From: Cladorhizidae sp. MBARI D1340-BT2
Lineage: Eukaryota; Porifera; Demospongiae; Poecilosclerida; Cladorhizidae
Assembly: GCA_028752905.1 (NCBI GenBank)
Contig: JAQNBH010000013.1
Location: forward strand, 21,263,477-21,327,476
DNA: 64,000 nucleotides
Reading direction: 5' to 3'
Shown here: positions 39,528-53,182 of the stretch, piece by piece
How the letters are laid out: each line of letters starts with the position of its first letter
How positions within the stretch are numbered: the first letter of the stretch is position 1
The notes under the pieces: generated by a model
Seen by the model: the letters and a program-made list of their open reading frames with translations, nothing else
The model's database searches: none
What the model was told of the DNA's origin: nothing
Translations under genes and position numbers: made by a program

Positions 39528-39623
39528 ATCAAGATAGAGAACACATAATGAAACCTATCATTCGAATCATATCAAGTCCATTACAGTGAAGTGTGCAGAA
39601 TCTATGAAGCTAACCTGTCTAGC
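39528..39623. repeat. Fused m1/m2 monomer (deletion junction)
   Basis: Starts as m1 and switches to the end of m2 at gtgaagtgtgcagaatctatgaagc. The junction lies in the shared b-half motif gtgaagtgtg.agaat, which is what slippage or unequal crossover between adjacent half-monomers would leave. This is the only such junction seen. Confidence 0.85.
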
Positions 39624-40534
39624 ATCAAGATAGAGAACACATAGAGAAACCTATCATTCGAGTCATATCAAGTCCATTACAGTGAAGTATGCATAATAAA
39701 TGGGTTTTTGGTATCAACAGAGAGCACAGAGAGAGACCTGTCTTAATAGCTATATATCAATGAAGTTTGGAGAATCCATGAAGCTAACATATTTAGCATC
39801 AAGAGAGAGCAGAGAGAAACCTATCTTGTGATTCTATCAAGTCCATTACTGTGAAGTATGCAGAATATACGGATGTTTGGTATCAAGAGAGAGAACAGAG
39901 AGAGGCCTACCTTTAGAGCTATATATCAAGTCTATTAATTGAAGTGTAGAGAATCTATGAAGCTAACATGTTTAGCACAAGATAGAGAACACTGAGAGAT
40001 ACCTATCTTGCAAGTCCATTACAGTGAAGGGTGCAGAATATATGGATGTTTGGTATCAAGAGAGAGCACTTAGAGAGTCCTATCTTAATAGCTATACATC
40101 AAGTCTATTCAGTGAAGTGTGGATAATCTACGAAGCTAACATGTTTACCATCAAGTAAGAGTACAATTCATAACTGCCCTAATTAACAAGACCAAAGTCC
40201 CAGATTTTGTCAACTGATAGAGAAGGCCCTTATCTGCAACATATCAACAGATTATCAATAAATGTAGTGGTTTTTCACTGGCAGGCCACCGCTTTGGCAA
40301 CTGGAAAACGCCAGGAAATATCGCAAACCTTACCACTTCAAATCGCCATAACTTGCTAATACTTAGAGTACTCAAAAATGTGGCACTTACAAAAGACAGA
40401 TAATTAGAAGTGCTATCCGGTGATATAAAAATTATCTTTTTTGGGTAAAGTGTAGAACAGTTATGAGCTTTACGGCAAAAAAACAAGATTTTTGGGGGGG
40501 AAATGAGAAACATATAGACCAAATTAGGGCAAAT
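39528..40534. repeat. Unit U31, S-type with fused first monomer (1007 bp)
   Basis: Fused m1/m2 39528-39623, m3-m8 39624-40149, gamma core 40150-40534. Apart from the lost 89 bp it matches U29. The core has a private gaagtgctatcc near 40410. Confidence 0.9.
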
Positions 40535-41628
40535 ATCAAGATAGAGAACACATAATGAAACCTATCATTCGAATCATATCAAGTCCATTACAGTGAAGTG
40601 TGCAGAATATATGGATGTTTGTATCAAGAGAGAGCACTTAGAGAGTCCTATCTTAATAGCTTTACATCAAGTCTATTCAGTGAAGTGTGGATAATCTACG
40701 AAGCTAACATGTTTAGCATCAAGATAGAGAACACATAGAGAAACCTATCCTTCGAGTCATATCAAGTCCATTACAGTGAAGTGTGCATAATAAATGGATT
40801 TTTGGTATCAACAGAGAGCACAGAGAGAGACCTGTCTTAATAGCTATATATCAATGAAGTTTGGAGAATCCATGAAGCTTACATATTTAGCATCAAGAGA
40901 GAGCAGAGAGAAACCTATCTTGTGATTCTATCAAGTCCATTACTGTGAAGTATGCAGAATATACAGATGTTTGGTATCAAGAGAGAGAACAGAGAGAGGA
41001 CTACCTTTAGAGCTATATATCAAGTCTATTAATTGAAGTGTAGAGAATCTATGAAGCTAACATGTTTAGCTCAAGATAGAGAACACTGAGAGATACCTAT
41101 CTTGCAAGTCCATTACAGTGAAGTGTGCAGAATATATGGATGTTTGATATCAAGAGAGAGCACTTAGAGAGTCCTATCTTAATAGCTATACATCAAGTCT
41201 ATTCAGTGAAGTGTGGATAATCTACGAAGCTAACATGTTTAGCATCAAGTAAGAGTACAATTCATAACTGCCCTAATTAACAAGACCAAAGTCCCAGATT
41301 TTGTCAACTGATAGAGAAGGCCCTTATCTCCAACATGTCAACAGATTATCAATAAATGTAGTGGTTTTTCACTGGCAGGCCACCGCTTTGGCAACTGGAA
41401 AACGCCAGGAAATATCGCAAACCTTACCACTTCAAATCACCATAACTTGCTAATACTTAGAGTACTCAAAATTTTGGCACATACAAAAGACAGATAATTA
41501 GAAGGGCTATCCGATGATATAAAAATTATGTTTTTTGGGTAAAGTGTAGAAAAGTTATGAGATTTACGGCCAAAAAAAAAGATTTTTGTGGGAAAAATGA
41601 GAAACATATAGACCAAATTAGGGCAAAT
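40535..41628. repeat. Unit U32, type D (1094 bp)
   Basis: Short dimer 40535-40717, m3-m8 40718-41243, core 41244-41628. The core has tctccaacatgtc, caaaattttggcacatac, ccgatgatat, attatgtttttt and gatttttgtgggaaaaatg; this set recurs in U34. Confidence 0.9.
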
Positions 41629-42724
41629 ATCAAGATAGAGAACACATAATGAAACCTATCATTCGAATCATATCAAGTCCATTACAGTGAAGTTTGCAGA
41701 ATATTATGGATGTTTGATATCAACAGAGAGCACAGGGAGAGACCAATCTTAATAGCTATATATCAAGTTTATTCAGTGAAGTGTGGAGAATCTATGAAGC
41801 TAACCTGTCTAGCATCAAGATAGAGAACACATAGAGAAACCTATCATTCGAGTCATATCAAGTCCATTACAGTGAAGTATGCATAATAAATGGGTTTTTG
41901 GTATCAACAGAGAGCACAGAGAGAGACCTGTCTTAATAGCTATATATCAATGAAGTTTGGAGAATCCATGAAGCTAACATATTTAGCATCAAGAGAGAGC
42001 AGAGAGAAACCTATCTTGTGATTCTATCAAGTCCATTACTGTGAAGTATGCAGAATATACGGATGTTTGGTATCAAGAGAGAGAACAGAGAGAGGCCTAC
42101 CTTTAGAGCTATATATCAAGTCTATTAATTGAAGTGTAGAGAATCTATGAAGCTAACATGTTTAGCACAAGATAGAGAACACTGAGAGATACCTATCTTG
42201 CAAGTCCATTACAGTGAAGGGTGCAGAATATATGGATGTTTGGTATCAAGAGAGAGCACTTAGAGAGTCCTATCTTAATAGCTATACATCAACTCTATTC
42301 AGTGAAGTGTGGATAATCTACGAAGCTAACATGTTTACCATCAAGTAAGAGTACAATTCATAACTGCCCTAATTAACAAGACCAAAGTCCCAGATTTTGT
42401 CAACTGATAGAGAAGGCCCTTATCTGCAACATATCAACAGATTATCAATAAATGTAGTGGTTTTTCACTGGCAGGCCACCGCTTTGGCAACTGGAAAACG
42501 CCAGGAAATATCGCAAACCTTACCACTTCAAATCACCATAACTTGCTAATACTTAGAGTACTCAAAAATTTGGCACGTATAAAAGACAGATAATTAGAAG
42601 GGCTATCCGGTGATATAAAAATTATCTTTTTTGGGTAAAGTGTAGAACAGTTATGAGCTTTACGGCCAAAAAACAAGATTTTTGGGGGGAAAATGAGAAA
42701 CATATAGACCAAATTAGGGCAAAT
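41629..42724. repeat. Unit U33, type S (1096 bp)
   Basis: Monomers 41629-42339, core 42340-42724 with caaaaatttggcacgtataaaag and acggccaaaaaac. m8 has acatcaactctattc. Confidence 0.9.
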
Positions 42725-44345
42725 ATCAAGATAGAGAACACATAATGAAACCTATCATTCGAATCATATCAAGTCCATTACAGTGAAGTTTGCAGAATAT
42801 TATGGATGTTTGATATCAACAGAGAGCACAGGGAGAGACCAATCTTAATAGCTATATATCAAGTTTATTCAGTGAAGTGTGGAGAATCTATGAAGCTAAC
42901 CTGTCTAGCATCAAGATAGAGAACACATAGAGAAACCTATCATTCGAGTCATATCAAGTCCATTACAGTGAAGTATGCATAATAAATGGGTTTTTGGTAT
43001 CAACAGAGAGCACAGAGAGAGACCTGTCTTAATAGCTATATATCAATGAAGTTTGGAGAATCCATGAAGCTAACATATTTAGCATCAAGAGAGAGCAGAG
43101 AGAAACCTATCTTGTGATTCTATCAAGTCCATTACTGTGAAGTATGCAGAATATACGGATGTTTGGTATCAAGAGAGAGAACAGAGAGAGGCCTACCTTT
43201 AGAGCTATATATCAAGTCTATTAATTGAAGTGTAGAGAATCTATGAAGCTAACATGTTTAGCACAAGATAGAGAACACTGAGAGATACCTATCTTGCAAG
43301 TCCATTACAGTGAAGTGTGCAGAATATATGGATGTTTGGTATCAAGAGAGAGCACTTAGAGAGTCCTATCTTAATAGCTTTACATCAAGTCTATTCAGTG
43401 AAGTGTGGATAATCTACGAAGCTAACATGTTTAGCATCAAGATAGAGAACACATAGAGAAACCTATCCTTCGAGTCATATCAAGTCCATTACAGTGAAGT
43501 GTGCATAATAAATGGATTTTTGGTATCAACAGAGAGCACAGAGAGAGACCTGTCTTAATAGCTATATATCAATGAAGTTTGGAGAATCCATGAAGCTTAC
43601 ATATTTAGCATCAAGAGAGAGCAGAGAGAAACCTATCTTGTGTTTCTATCAAGTCCATTACTGTGAAGTATGCAGAATATACAGATGTTTGGTATCAAGA
43701 GAGAGAACAGAGAGAGGACTACCTTTAGAGCTATATATCAAGTCTATTAATTGAAGTGTAGAGAATCTATGAAGCTAACATGTTTAGCTCAAGATAGAGA
43801 ACACTGAGAGATACCTATCTTGCAAGTCCATTACAGTGAAGTGTGCAGAATATATGGATGTTTGTATCAAGAGAGAGCACTTAGAGAGTCCTATCTTAAT
43901 AGCTATACATCAAGTCTATTCAGTGAAGTGTGGATAATCTACGAAGCTAACATGTTTAGCATCAAGTAAGAGTACAATTCATAACTGCCCTAATTAACAA
44001 GACCAAAGTCCCAGATTTTGTCAACTGATAGAGAAGGCCCTTATCTCCAACATGTCAACAGATTATCAATAAATGTAGTGGTTTTTCACTGGCAGGCCAC
44101 CGCTTTGGCAACTGGAAAATGCCAGGAAATATCGCAAACCTTACCACTTCAAATCACCATAACTTGCTAATACTTAGAGTACTCAAAATTTTGGCACATA
44201 CAAAAGACAGATAATTAGAAGGGCTATCCGATGATATAAAAATTATGTTTTTTGGGTAAAGTGTAGAAAAGTTATGAGATTTACGGCCAAAAAAAAAGAT
44301 TTTTGTGGGAAAAATGAGAAACATATAGACCAAATTAGGGCAAAT
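42725..44345. repeat. Unit U34, 14 monomers then one core (1621 bp)
   Basis: Monomers m1-m8 42725-43435, where the last has the dimer marker agctttac, followed directly by a second m3-m8 run 43436-43960, then core 43961-44345. No core separates the two runs. The second run has the D-unit markers (gaagcttacat, gaggactacc, agctcaag) and ctatcttgtgtttctatc, a private change. Confidence 0.9.
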
Positions 44346-45441
44346 ATCAAGATAGAGAACACATAATGAAACCTATCATTCGAATCATATCAAGTCCATT
44401 ACAGTGAAGTTTGCAGAATATTATGGATGTTTGATATCAACAGAGAGCACAGGGAGAGACCAATCTTAATAGCTATATATCAAGTTTATTCAGTGAAGTG
44501 TGGAGAATCTATGAAGCTAACCTGTCTAGCATCAAGATAGAGAACACATAGAGAAACCTATCATTCGAGTCATATCAAGTCCATTACAGTGAAGTATGCA
44601 TAATAAATGGGTTTTTGGTATCAACAGAGAGCACAGAGAGAGACCTGTCTTAATAGCTATATATCAATGAAGTTTGGAGAATCCATGAAGCTAACATATT
44701 TAGCATCAAGAGAGAGCAGAGAGAAACCTATCTTGTGATTCTATCAAGTCCATTACTGTGAAGTATGCAGAATATACGGATGTTTGGTATCAAGAGAGAG
44801 AACAGAGAGAGGCCTACCTTTAGAGCTATATATCAAGTCTATTAATTGAAGTGTAGAGAATCTATGAAGCTAACATGTTTAGCACAAGATAGAGAACACT
44901 GAGAGATACCTATCTTGCAAGTCCATTACAGTGAAGGGTGCAGAATATATGGATGTTTGGTATCAAGAGAGAGCACTTAGAGAGTCCTATCTTAATAGCT
45001 ATACATCAAGTCTATTCAGTGAAGTGTGGATAATCTACGAAGCTAACATGTTTACCATCAAGTAAGAGTACAATTCATAACTGCCCTAATTAACAAGACC
45101 AAAGTCCCAGATTTTGTCAACTGATAGAGAAGGCCCTTATCTGCAACATATCAACAGATTATCAATAAATGTAGTGGTTTTTCACTGGCAGGCCACCGCT
45201 TTGGCAACTGGAAAACGCCAGGAAATATCGCAAACCTTACCACTTCAAATCGCCATAACTTGCTAATACTTAGAGTACTCAAAAATGTGGCACTTACAAA
45301 AGACAGATAATTAGAAGGGCTATCCGGTGATATAAAAATTATCTTTTTTGGATAAAGTGTAGAACAGTTATGAGCTTTACGGCAAAAAAACAAGATTTTT
45401 GGGGGGGAAATGAGAAACATATAGACCAAATTAGGGCAAAT
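44346..45441. repeat. Unit U35, type S with gamma core (1096 bp)
   Basis: Monomers 44346-45056, gamma core 45057-45441 (caaatcgccataac, tggcacttac, G7, ggataaagtgtag). Confidence 0.9.
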
Positions 45442-46535
45442 ATCAAGATAGAGAACACATAATGAAACCTATCATTCGAATCATATCAAGTCCATTACAG
45501 TGAAGTGTGCAGAATATATGGATGTTTGTATCAAGAGAGAGCACTTAGAGAGTCCTATCTTAATAGCTTTACATCAAGTCTATTCAGTGAAGTGTGGATA
45601 ATCTACGAAGCTAACATGTTTAGCATCAAGATAGAGAACACATAGAGAAACCTATCCTTCGAGTCATATCAAGTCCATTACAGTGAAGTGTGCATAATAA
45701 ATGGATTTTTGGTATCAACAGAGAGCACAGAGAGAGACCTGTCTTAATAGCTATATATCAATGAAGTTTGGAGAATCCATGAAGCTAACATATTTAGCAT
45801 CAAGAGAGAGCAGAGAGAAACCTATCTTGTGATTCTATCAAGTCCATTACTGTGAAGTATGCAGAATATACGGATGTTTGGTATCAAGAGAGAGAACAGA
45901 GAGAGGCCTACCTTTAGAGCTATATATCAAGTCTATTAATTGAAGTGTAGAGAATCTATGAAGCTAACATGTTTAGCACAAGATAGAGAACACTGAGAGA
46001 TACCTATCTTGCAAGTCCATTACAGTGAAGTGTGCAGAATATATGGATGTTTGGTATCAAGAGAGAGCACTTAGAGAGTCCTATCTTAATAGCTATACAT
46101 CAACTCTATTCAGTGAAGTGTGGATAATCTACGAAGCTAACATGTTTACCATCAAGTAAGAGTACAATTCATAACTGCCCTAATTAACAAGACCAAAGTC
46201 CCAGATTTTGTCAACTGATAGAGAAGGCCCTTATCTGCAACATATCAACAGATTATCAATAAATGTAGTGGTTTTTCACTGGCAGGCCACCGCTTTGGCA
46301 ACTGGAAAACGCCAGGAAATATCGCAAACCTTACCACTTCAAATCACCATAACTTGCTAATACTTAGAGTACTCAAAAATTTGGCACGTACAAAAGACAG
46401 ATAATTAGAAGGGCTATCCGGTGATATAAAAATTATCTTTTTTGGGTAAAGTGTAGAACAGTTATGAGCTTTACGGCAAAAAAACAAGATTTTTGGGGGG
46501 GAAATGAGAAACATATAGACCAAATTAGGGCAAAT
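45442..46535. repeat. Unit U36, type D (1094 bp)
   Basis: Short dimer 45442-45624, m3-m8 45625-46150, core 46151-46535 (G7). Unlike U30 and U32, m4-m7 carry the common markers (gaagctaacat, atacggatg, gaggcctacc, agcacaag). Confidence 0.9.
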
Positions 46536-48197
46536 ATCAAGATAGAGAACACATAATGAAACCTATCATTCGAATCATATCAAGTCCATTACAGTGAAGT
46601 TTGCAGAATATTATGGATGTTTGATATCAACAGAGAGCACAGGGAGAGACCAATCTTAATAGATATATATCAAGTTTATTCAGTGAAGTGTGGAGAATCT
46701 ATGAAGCTAACCTGTCTAGCATCAAGATAGAGAACACATAGAGAAACCTATCATTCGAGTCATATCAAGTCCATTACAGTGAAGTATGCATAATAAATGT
46801 TTTTTTGTATCAACAGAGAGCACAGAGAGAGACCTGTCTTAATAGCTATATATCAATGAAGTTTGGAGAATCCATGAAGCTAACATATTTAGCATCAAGA
46901 GAGAGCAGAGAGAAACCTATCTTGTGATTCTATCAAGTCCATTACTGTGAAGTATGCAGAATATACGGATGTTTGGTATCAAGAGAGAGAACAGAGAGAG
47001 GCCTACCTTTAGAGCTATATATCAAGTCTATTAATTGAAGTGTAGAGAATCTATGAAGCTAACATGTTTAGCACAAGATAGAGAACACTGAGAGATACCT
47101 ATCTTGCAAGTCCATTACAGTGAAGTGTGCAGAATATATGGATGTTTGGTATCAAGAGAGAGCACTTAGAGAGTCCTATCTTAATAGCTATACATCAACT
47201 CTATTCAGTGAAGTGTGGATAATCTACGAAGCTAACATGTTTACCATCAAGTAAGAGTACAATTCATAACTGCCCTAATTAACAAGACCAAAGTCCCAGA
47301 TTTTGTCAACTGATAGAGAAGGCCCTTATCTGCAACATATCAACAGATTATCAATAAATGTAGTGGTTTTTCACTGGCAGGCCACCGCTTTGGCAACTGG
47401 AAAACGCCAGGAAATATCGCAAACCTTACCACTTCAAATCACCATAACTTGCTAATACTTAGAGTACTCAAAAATTTGGCACGTACAAAAGACAGATAAT
47501 TAGAAGGGCTATCAGGTGATATAAAAATTATCTTTTTTGAATAAAGTTTAGAAAAGTTATGAGCTTTACGGCAAAAAAAAAAGATTTTTTGGGGGAAAAT
47601 GAGAAACATATAGACCAAATTAGGGCAAATATCAAGATAGAGAACACATAATGAAACCTATCATTCGAATCATATCAAGTCCATTACAGTGAAGTGTGCA
47701 GAATATATGGATGTTTGTATCAAGAGAGAGCACTTAGAGAGTCCTATGTTAATAGCTTTACATCAAGTCTATTCAGTGAAGTGTGGATAATCTACGAAGC
47801 TAACATGTTTAGCATCAAGTAAGAGTACAATTCATAACTGCCCTAATTAACAAGACCATGTCCCAGATTTTGTCAACTGATAGAGAAGGCCCTTATCTGC
47901 AACATGTCAACAGATTATCAATAAATGTAGTGGTTTTTCACTGGCAGGCCACCGCTTTGGCAACTGGAAAACGCCAGGAAATATCGCAAACCTTACCACT
48001 TCAAATCACCATAACTTGCTAATACTTAGAGAACTCAAACTTTTGGCACGTACAAAAGACAGATAATTAGAAGGGCTATCCGGTGATATAAAAATTATCT
48101 TTTTTGGGTAAAGTGTAGAACAGTTATGAGCTTTACGGCAAAAAAACAAGATTTTTGGGGGGAAAATGAGAAACATATAGTCCAAATTAGGGCAAAT
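46536..48197. repeat. Unit U37, type L (1662 bp)
   Basis: Monomers 46536-47245 (T run one shorter in m3), alpha core 47246-47630 (ttttttgaataaag), short dimer 47631-47813, beta-type core 47814-48197 with ggccaccgc and cttagagaactcaaac. Confidence 0.9.
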
Positions 48198-49860
48198 ATC
48201 AAGATAGAGAACACATAATGAAACCTATCATTCGAATCATATCAAGTCCATTACAGTGAAGTTTGCAGAATATTATGGATGTTTGATATCAACAGAGAGC
48301 ACAGGGAGAGACCAATCTTAATAGCTATATATCAAGTTTATTCAGTGAAGTGTGGAGAATCTATGAAGCTAACCTGTCTAGCATCAAGATAGAGAACACA
48401 TAGAGAAACCTATCATTCGAGTCATATCAAGTCCATTACAGTGAAGTATGCATAATAAATGTTTTTTTTGTATCAACAGAGAGCACAGAGAGAGACCTGT
48501 CTTAATAGCTATATATCAATGAAGTTTGGAGAATCCATGAAGCTAACATATTTGGCATCAAGAGAGAGCAGAGAGAAACCTATCTTGTGATTCTATCAAG
48601 TCCATTACTGTGAAGTATGCAGAATATACGGATGTTTGGTATCAAGAGAGAGAACAGAGAGAGGCCTACCTTTAGAGCTATATATCAAGTCTATTAATTG
48701 AAGTGTAGAGAATCTATGAAGCTAACATGTTTAGCACAAGATAGAGAACACTGAGAGATACCTATCTTGCAAGTCCATTACAGTGAAGGGTGCAGAATAT
48801 ATGGATGTTTGGTATCAAGAGAGAGCACTTAGAGAGTCCTATCTTAATAGCTATACATCAAGTCTATTCAGTGAAGTGTGGATAATCTACGAAGCTAACA
48901 TGTTTACCATCAAGTAAGAGTACAATTCATAACTGCCCTAATTAACAAGACCAAAGTCCCAGATTTTGTCAACTGATAGAGAAGGCCCTTATCTGCAACA
49001 TATCAACAGATTATCAATAAATGTAGTGGTTTTTCACTGGCAGGCCACCGCTTTGGCAACTGGAAAACGCCAGGAAATATCGCAAACCTTACCACTTCAA
49101 ATCACCATAACTTGCTAATACTTAGAGTACTCAAAAATTTGGCACGTACAAAAGACAGATAATTAGAAGGGCTATCCGGTGATATAAAAATTATCTTTTT
49201 TGGATAAAGTTTAGAAAAGTTATGAGCTTTACGGCAAAAAAACAAGATTTTTGGGGGGAAAATGAGAAACATATAGACCAAATTAGGGCAAATATCAAGA
49301 TAGAGAACACATAATGAAACCTATCATTCGAATCATATCAAGTCCATTACAGTGAAGTGTGCAGAATATATGGATGTTTGTATCAAGAAAGAGCACTTAG
49401 AGAGTCCTATCTTAATAGCTTTACATCAAGTCTATTCAGTGAAGTGTGGATAATCTACGAAGCTAACATGTTTAGCATCAAGTAAGAGTACAATTCATAA
49501 CTGCCCTAATTAACAAGACCATGTCCCAGATTTTGTCAACTGATAGAGAAGGCCCTTATCTGCAACATGTCAACAGATTATCAATAAATGTAGTGGTTTT
49601 TCACTGGCAGGCCACCGCTTTGGCAACTGGAAAACGCCAGGAAATATCGCAAACCTTACCACTTCAAATCATCATAACTTGCTAATACTTAGAGTACTCA
49701 AACTTTTGGCACGTATAAAAGACAGATAATTAGAAGGGCTATCCGGTGATATAAAAATTATCTTTTTTGGGTAAAGTGTAAAACAGTTATGAGCTTTACG
49801 GCAAAAAAACAAGATTTTTGGGGGGGAAATGAGAAACATATAGACCAAATTAGGGCAAAT
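48198..49860. repeat. Unit U38, type L (1663 bp)
   Basis: Monomers 48198-48908 (m4 atttggcatcaag), alpha core 48909-49293, short dimer 49294-49476 (atcaagaaagagcac), core 49477-49860 with caaatcatcataac, cacgtataaaag, gtgtaaaacagtt and G7. Confidence 0.9.
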
Positions 49861-50954
49861 ATCAAGATAGAGAACACATAATGAAACCTATCATACGAAT
49901 CATATCAAGTCCATTACAGTGAAGTGTGCAGAATATATGGATGTTTGTATCAAGAGAGAGCACTTAGAGAGTCCTATCTTAATAGCTTTACATCAAGTCT
50001 ATTCAGTGAAGTGTGGATAATCTACGAAGCTAACATGTTTAGCATCAAGATAGAGAACACATAGAGAAACCTATCCTTCGAGTCATATCAAGACCATTAC
50101 AGTGAAGTGTGCATAATAAATGGATTTTTGGTATCAACAGAGAGCACAGAGAGAGACCTGTCTTAATAGCTATATATCAATGAAGTTTGGAGAATCCATG
50201 AAGCTAACATATTTAGCATCAAGAGAGAGCAGAGAGAAACCTATCTTGTGATTCTATCAAGTCCATTACTGTGAAGTATGCAGAATATACGGATGTTTGG
50301 TATCAAGAGAGAGAACAGAGAGAGGCCTACCTTTAGAGCTATATATCAAGTCTATTAATTGAAGTGTAGAGAATCTATGAAGCTAATATGTTTAGCACAA
50401 GATAGAGAACACTGAGAGATACCTATCTTGCAAGTCCATTACAGTGAAGTGTGCAGAATATATGGATGTTTGGTATCAAGAGAGAGCACTTAGAGAGTCC
50501 TATCTTAATAGCTATACATCAACTCTATTCAGTGAAGTGTGGATAATCTACGAAGCTAACATGTTTACCATCAAGTAAGAGTACAATTCATAACTGCCCT
50601 AATTAACAAGACCAAAGTCCCAGATTTTGTCAACTGATAGAGAAGGCCCTTATCTGCAACATATCAACAGATTATCAATAAATGTAGTGGTTTTTCACTG
50701 GCAGGCCACCGCTTTGGCAACTGGAAAACGCCAGGAAATATCGCAAACCTTACCACTTCAAATCACCATAACTTGCTAATACTTAGAGTACTCAAAAATT
50801 TGGCACGTACAAAAGACAGATAATTAGAAGGGCTATCCGGTGATATAAAAATTATCTTTTTTGGATAAAGTTTAGAAAAGTTATGAGCTTTACGGCAAAA
50901 AAACAAGATTTTTGGGGGGAAAATGAGAAACATATAGACCAAATTAGGGCAAAT
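49294..50954. repeat. 1661-bp tandem duplication, copy 1
   Basis: Dimer + core + dimer + m3-m8 + core. Its rare variants all recur 1661 bp downstream: atcaagaaagagcac, caaatcatcataac, gtgtaaaacagtt, tatcatacgaatc, tatcaagaccattac and gctaatatgtttagc. Confidence 0.87.
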
Positions 50955-51521
50955 ATCAAGATAGAGAACACATAATGAAACCTATCATTCGAATCATATC
51001 AAGTCCATTACAGTGAAGTGTGCAGAATATATGGATGTTTGTATCAAGAAAGAGCACTTAGAGAGTCCTATCTTAATAGCTTTACATCAAGTCTATTCAG
51101 TGAAGTGTGGATAATCTACGAAGCTAACATGTTTAGCATCAAGTAAGAGTACAATTCATAACTGCCCTAATTAACAAGACCATGTCCCAGATTTTGTCAA
51201 CTGATAGAGAAGGCCCTTATCTGCAACATGTCAACAGATTATCAATAAATGTAGTGGTTTTTCACTGGCAGGCCACCGCTTTGGCAACTGGAAAACGCCA
51301 GGAAATATCGCAAACCTTACCACTTCAAATCATCATAACTTGCTAATACTTAGAGTACTCAAACTTTTGGCACGTATAAAAGACAGATAATTAGAAGGGC
51401 TATCCGGTGATATAAAAATTATCTTTTTTGGGTAAAGTGTAAAACAGTTATGAGCTTTACGGCAAAAAAACAAGATTTTTGGGGGGGAAATGAGAAACAT
51501 ATAGACCAAATTAGGGCAAAT
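49861..51521. repeat. Unit U39, D plus dimer-core (1661 bp)
   Basis: Short dimer 49861-50043 (tatcatacgaatc), m3-m8 50044-50569, alpha core 50570-50954, short dimer 50955-51137, core 51138-51521. Confidence 0.9.
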
Positions 51522-52615
51522 ATCAAGATAGAGAACACATAATGAAACCTATCATACGAATCATATCAAGTCCATTACAGTGAAGTGTGCAGAATATATG
51601 GATGTTTGTATCAAGAGAGAGCACTTAGAGAGTCCTATCTTAATAGCTTTACATCAAGTCTATTCAGTGAAGTGTGGATAATCTACGAAGCTAACATGTT
51701 TAGCATCAAGATAGAGAACACATAGAGAAACCTATCCTTCGAGTCATATCAAGACCATTACAGTGAAGTGTGCATAATAAATGGATTTTTGGTATCAACA
51801 GAGAGCACAGAGAGAGACCTGTCTTAATAGCTATATATCAATGAAGTTTGGAGAATCCATGAAGCTAACATATTTAGCATCAAGAGAGAGCAGAGAGAAA
51901 CCTATCTTGTGATTCTATCAAGTCCATTACTGTGAAGTATGCAGAATATACGGATGTTTGGTATCAAGAGAGAGAACAGAGAGAGGCCTACCTTTAGAGC
52001 TATATATCAAGTCTATTAATTGAAGTGTAGAGAATCTATGAAGCTAATATGTTTAGCACAAGATAGAGAACACTGAGAGATACCTATCTTGCAAGTCCAT
52101 TACAGTGAAGTGTGCAGAATATATGGATGTTTGGTATCAAGAGAGAGCACTTAGAGAGTCCTATCTTAATAGCTATACATCAACTCTATTCAGTGAAGTG
52201 TGGATAATCTACGAAGCTAACATGTTTACCATCAAGTAAGAGTACAATTCATAACTGCCCTAATTAACAAGACCAAAGTCCCAGATTTTGTCAACTGATA
52301 GAGAAGGCCCTTATCTGCAACATATCAACAGATTATCAATAAATGTAGTGGTTTTTCACTGGCAGGCCACCGCTTTGGCAACTGGAAAACGCCAGGAAAT
52401 ATCGCAAACCTTACCACTTCAAATCACCATAACTTGCTAATACTTAGAGTACTCAAAAATTTGGCACGTACAAAAGACAGATAATTAGAAGGGCTATCCG
52501 GTGATATAAAAATTATCTTTTTTGGATAAAGTTTAGAAAAGTTATGAGCTTTACGGCAAAAAAACAAGATTTTTGGGGGGAAAATGAGAAACATATAGAC
52601 CAAATTAGGGCAAAT
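50955..52615. repeat. 1661-bp tandem duplication, copy 2
   Basis: Adjacent copy of 49294-50954; no difference noticed by eye. A third, partial copy (dimer with atcaagaaagagcac) starts at 52616 and diverges in the core at caaatcaccataac (about 52988). Confidence 0.87.
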
Positions 52616-53182
52616 ATCAAGATAGAGAACACATAATGAAACCTATCATTCGAATCATATCAAGTCCATTACAGTGAAGTGTGCAGAATATATGGATGTT
52701 TGTATCAAGAAAGAGCACTTAGAGAGTCCTATCTTAATAGCTTTACATCAAGTCTATTCAGTGAAGTGTGGATAATCTACGAAGCTAACATGTTTAGCAT
52801 CAAGTAAGAGTACAATTCATAACTGCCCTAATTAACAAGACCATGTCCCAGATTTTGTCAACTGATAGAGAAGGCCCTTATCTGCAACATGTCAACAGAT
52901 TATCAATAAATGTAGTGGTTTTTCACTGGCAGGCCACCGCTTTGGCAACTGGAAAACGCCAGGAAATATCGCAAACCTTACCACTTCAAATCACCATAAC
53001 TTGCTAATACTTAGAGTACTCAAACTTTTGGCACGTATAAAAGACAGATAATTAGAAGGGCTATCCGGTGATATAAAAATTATCTTTTTTGGGTAAAGTG
53101 TAGAACAGTTATGAGCTTTACGGCCAAAAAACAAGATTTTTGGGGGGAAAATGAGAAACATATAGACCAAATTAGGGCAAAT
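51522..53182. repeat. Unit U40, D plus dimer-core (1661 bp)
   Basis: Short dimer 51522-51704, m3-m8 51705-52230, alpha core 52231-52615, short dimer 52616-52798, core 52799-53182 (cacgtataaaag, acggccaaaaaac, as in U28). Confidence 0.9.

Noticed and set aside
43512..43754. 80-codon plus-strand open frame in monomers of U34
   Set aside because: A translation of m3-m6 satellite monomers, open because of a private t at about 43643; the same monomers elsewhere contain stops.
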